Positions 13,856 through 14,020 of a DNA stretch of 14,020 bases are shown here, in pieces. The stretch is from contig CBFHRX010000035.1 of NCBI GenBank assembly GCA_965658355.1, forward strand, positions 1-14,020, written 5' to 3'. The position numbers and the translations under genes are program-made. Position 1 is the first letter of the stretch. Every line of letters begins with the position of its first letter. The notes under the pieces were generated by a model. The model worked only from the letters and a program-made list of their open reading frames with translations. It was not told where the DNA came from and did not search any database. Source of the stretch: UBA11891 sp965658355 (GTDB taxonomy: Bacteria > Bacteroidota > Bacteroidia > Flavobacteriales > Flavobacteriaceae).

Positions 13856-14020
13856 CTAGACAGTTAAGATCTCTTTTTCTTTATTTTGGAAGATGATCTC
13901 TACCTCTTTGATATGCTGATCGGTTAACTCTTGAATATCTTGCTCATAGTTTTTTTGAAGGTCTTCAGTAGCTTCTGATTTTTTTATATCGTGATTGGCG
14001 TCTTTTCGAATGCTGCGAAT
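13856..14020 (-). CDS. frr: Ribosome recycling factor, C-terminal part (5' end outside the window)
   Basis: The last 54 residues of ribosome recycling factor, the cytoplasmic protein that splits post-termination ribosomes together with EF-G. The fragment begins IRSIRKDANHDIKKSEATED and continues with QKNYEQDIQELTDQHIKEVE, ending EKEKEILTV at the stop codon. This matches the conserved end of RRF: the R-x-x-R-x-D-A-N motif of domain I, the long closing helix, and the usual IQ-LTD-IKE pattern. The start lies beyond base 14020; a full RRF has about 185 residues, so roughly 130 are missing. It is upstream of the RND transporter gene on the same strand with a 27-base gap, suggesting one transcript. 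Confidence 0.95.
   Translation of the reverse strand: MRSIRKDANHDIKKSEATEDLQKNYEQDIQELTDQHIKEVEIIFQNKEKEILTV

Noticed and set aside
1..14020. Mobile element, prophage, CRISPR array or defence island
   Set aside because: No transposase, integrase, terminal inverted repeats, spaced direct-repeat array or defence gene was found. The only tRNA has no repeated 3' end nearby to suggest an attachment site.

Overview
The window looks like the chromosome of a marine-type member of Bacteroidota, most likely family Flavobacteriaceae. The evidence is AT-rich DNA, start codons without Shine-Dalgarno sequences, promoter boxes of the Bacteroidota type (TAnnTTTG), a TolQ/ExbB gene followed by two ExbD genes, and protein sequences that read like flavobacterial homologues throughout. 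I cannot name a genus. Nearly all of the DNA is coding, no gap exceeds about 135 bases, and I see no insertion sequence, integrase, phage gene, CRISPR array or plasmid function.

Layout. (1) Bases 1-3773, plus strand: the 3' part of sucA (2-oxoglutarate dehydrogenase E1) and complete sucB/odhB (E2), an operon for the 2-oxoglutarate dehydrogenase step of the TCA cycle. (2) 3762-4172, minus strand: a small cytoplasmic retropepsin-like aspartic protease whose last codons share a perfect 12-base palindrome with the end of sucB. (3) 4227-5160, plus strand: a TatD-family metal-dependent nuclease, then tRNA-Ser(GGA). (4) 5235-7745, plus strand: a compact operon of exbB, an unknown four-helix membrane protein, exbD1 and exbD2, closed by a strong intrinsic terminator. 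This is an inner-membrane proton-driven energy-transduction module. (5) 7828-8463, plus strand: an outer-membrane beta-barrel protein with its own promoter. (6) 8460-14020, minus strand: in transcription order, the end of frr (ribosome recycling factor), an RND/MMPL-type transporter, asnS (asparaginyl-tRNA synthetase) and rpoN (sigma-54). asnS and rpoN each have an identical TATCTTTG box at the same distance from the start codon.

How the genes fit together. Most are core metabolism, translation, DNA quality control and transcription. The accessory-looking part is the envelope block: ExbB, the unknown membrane protein and the two ExbDs should form a force-generating complex that works on outer-membrane partners. 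The neighbouring barrel protein and the RND transporter are also envelope proteins, but no TonB gene is present, so the module's partner is not visible here.

My best candidate for something undescribed is the 149-residue four-helix protein built into the exbB-exbD1-exbD2 operon. Other unusual points are the palindromic shared gene ends, predicted leaderless promoters for tatD and the barrel gene, an acidic repeat-bearing N-terminus on ExbB, and an RND transporter that lacks acidic relay residues in its first half. Otherwise the window is ordinary.
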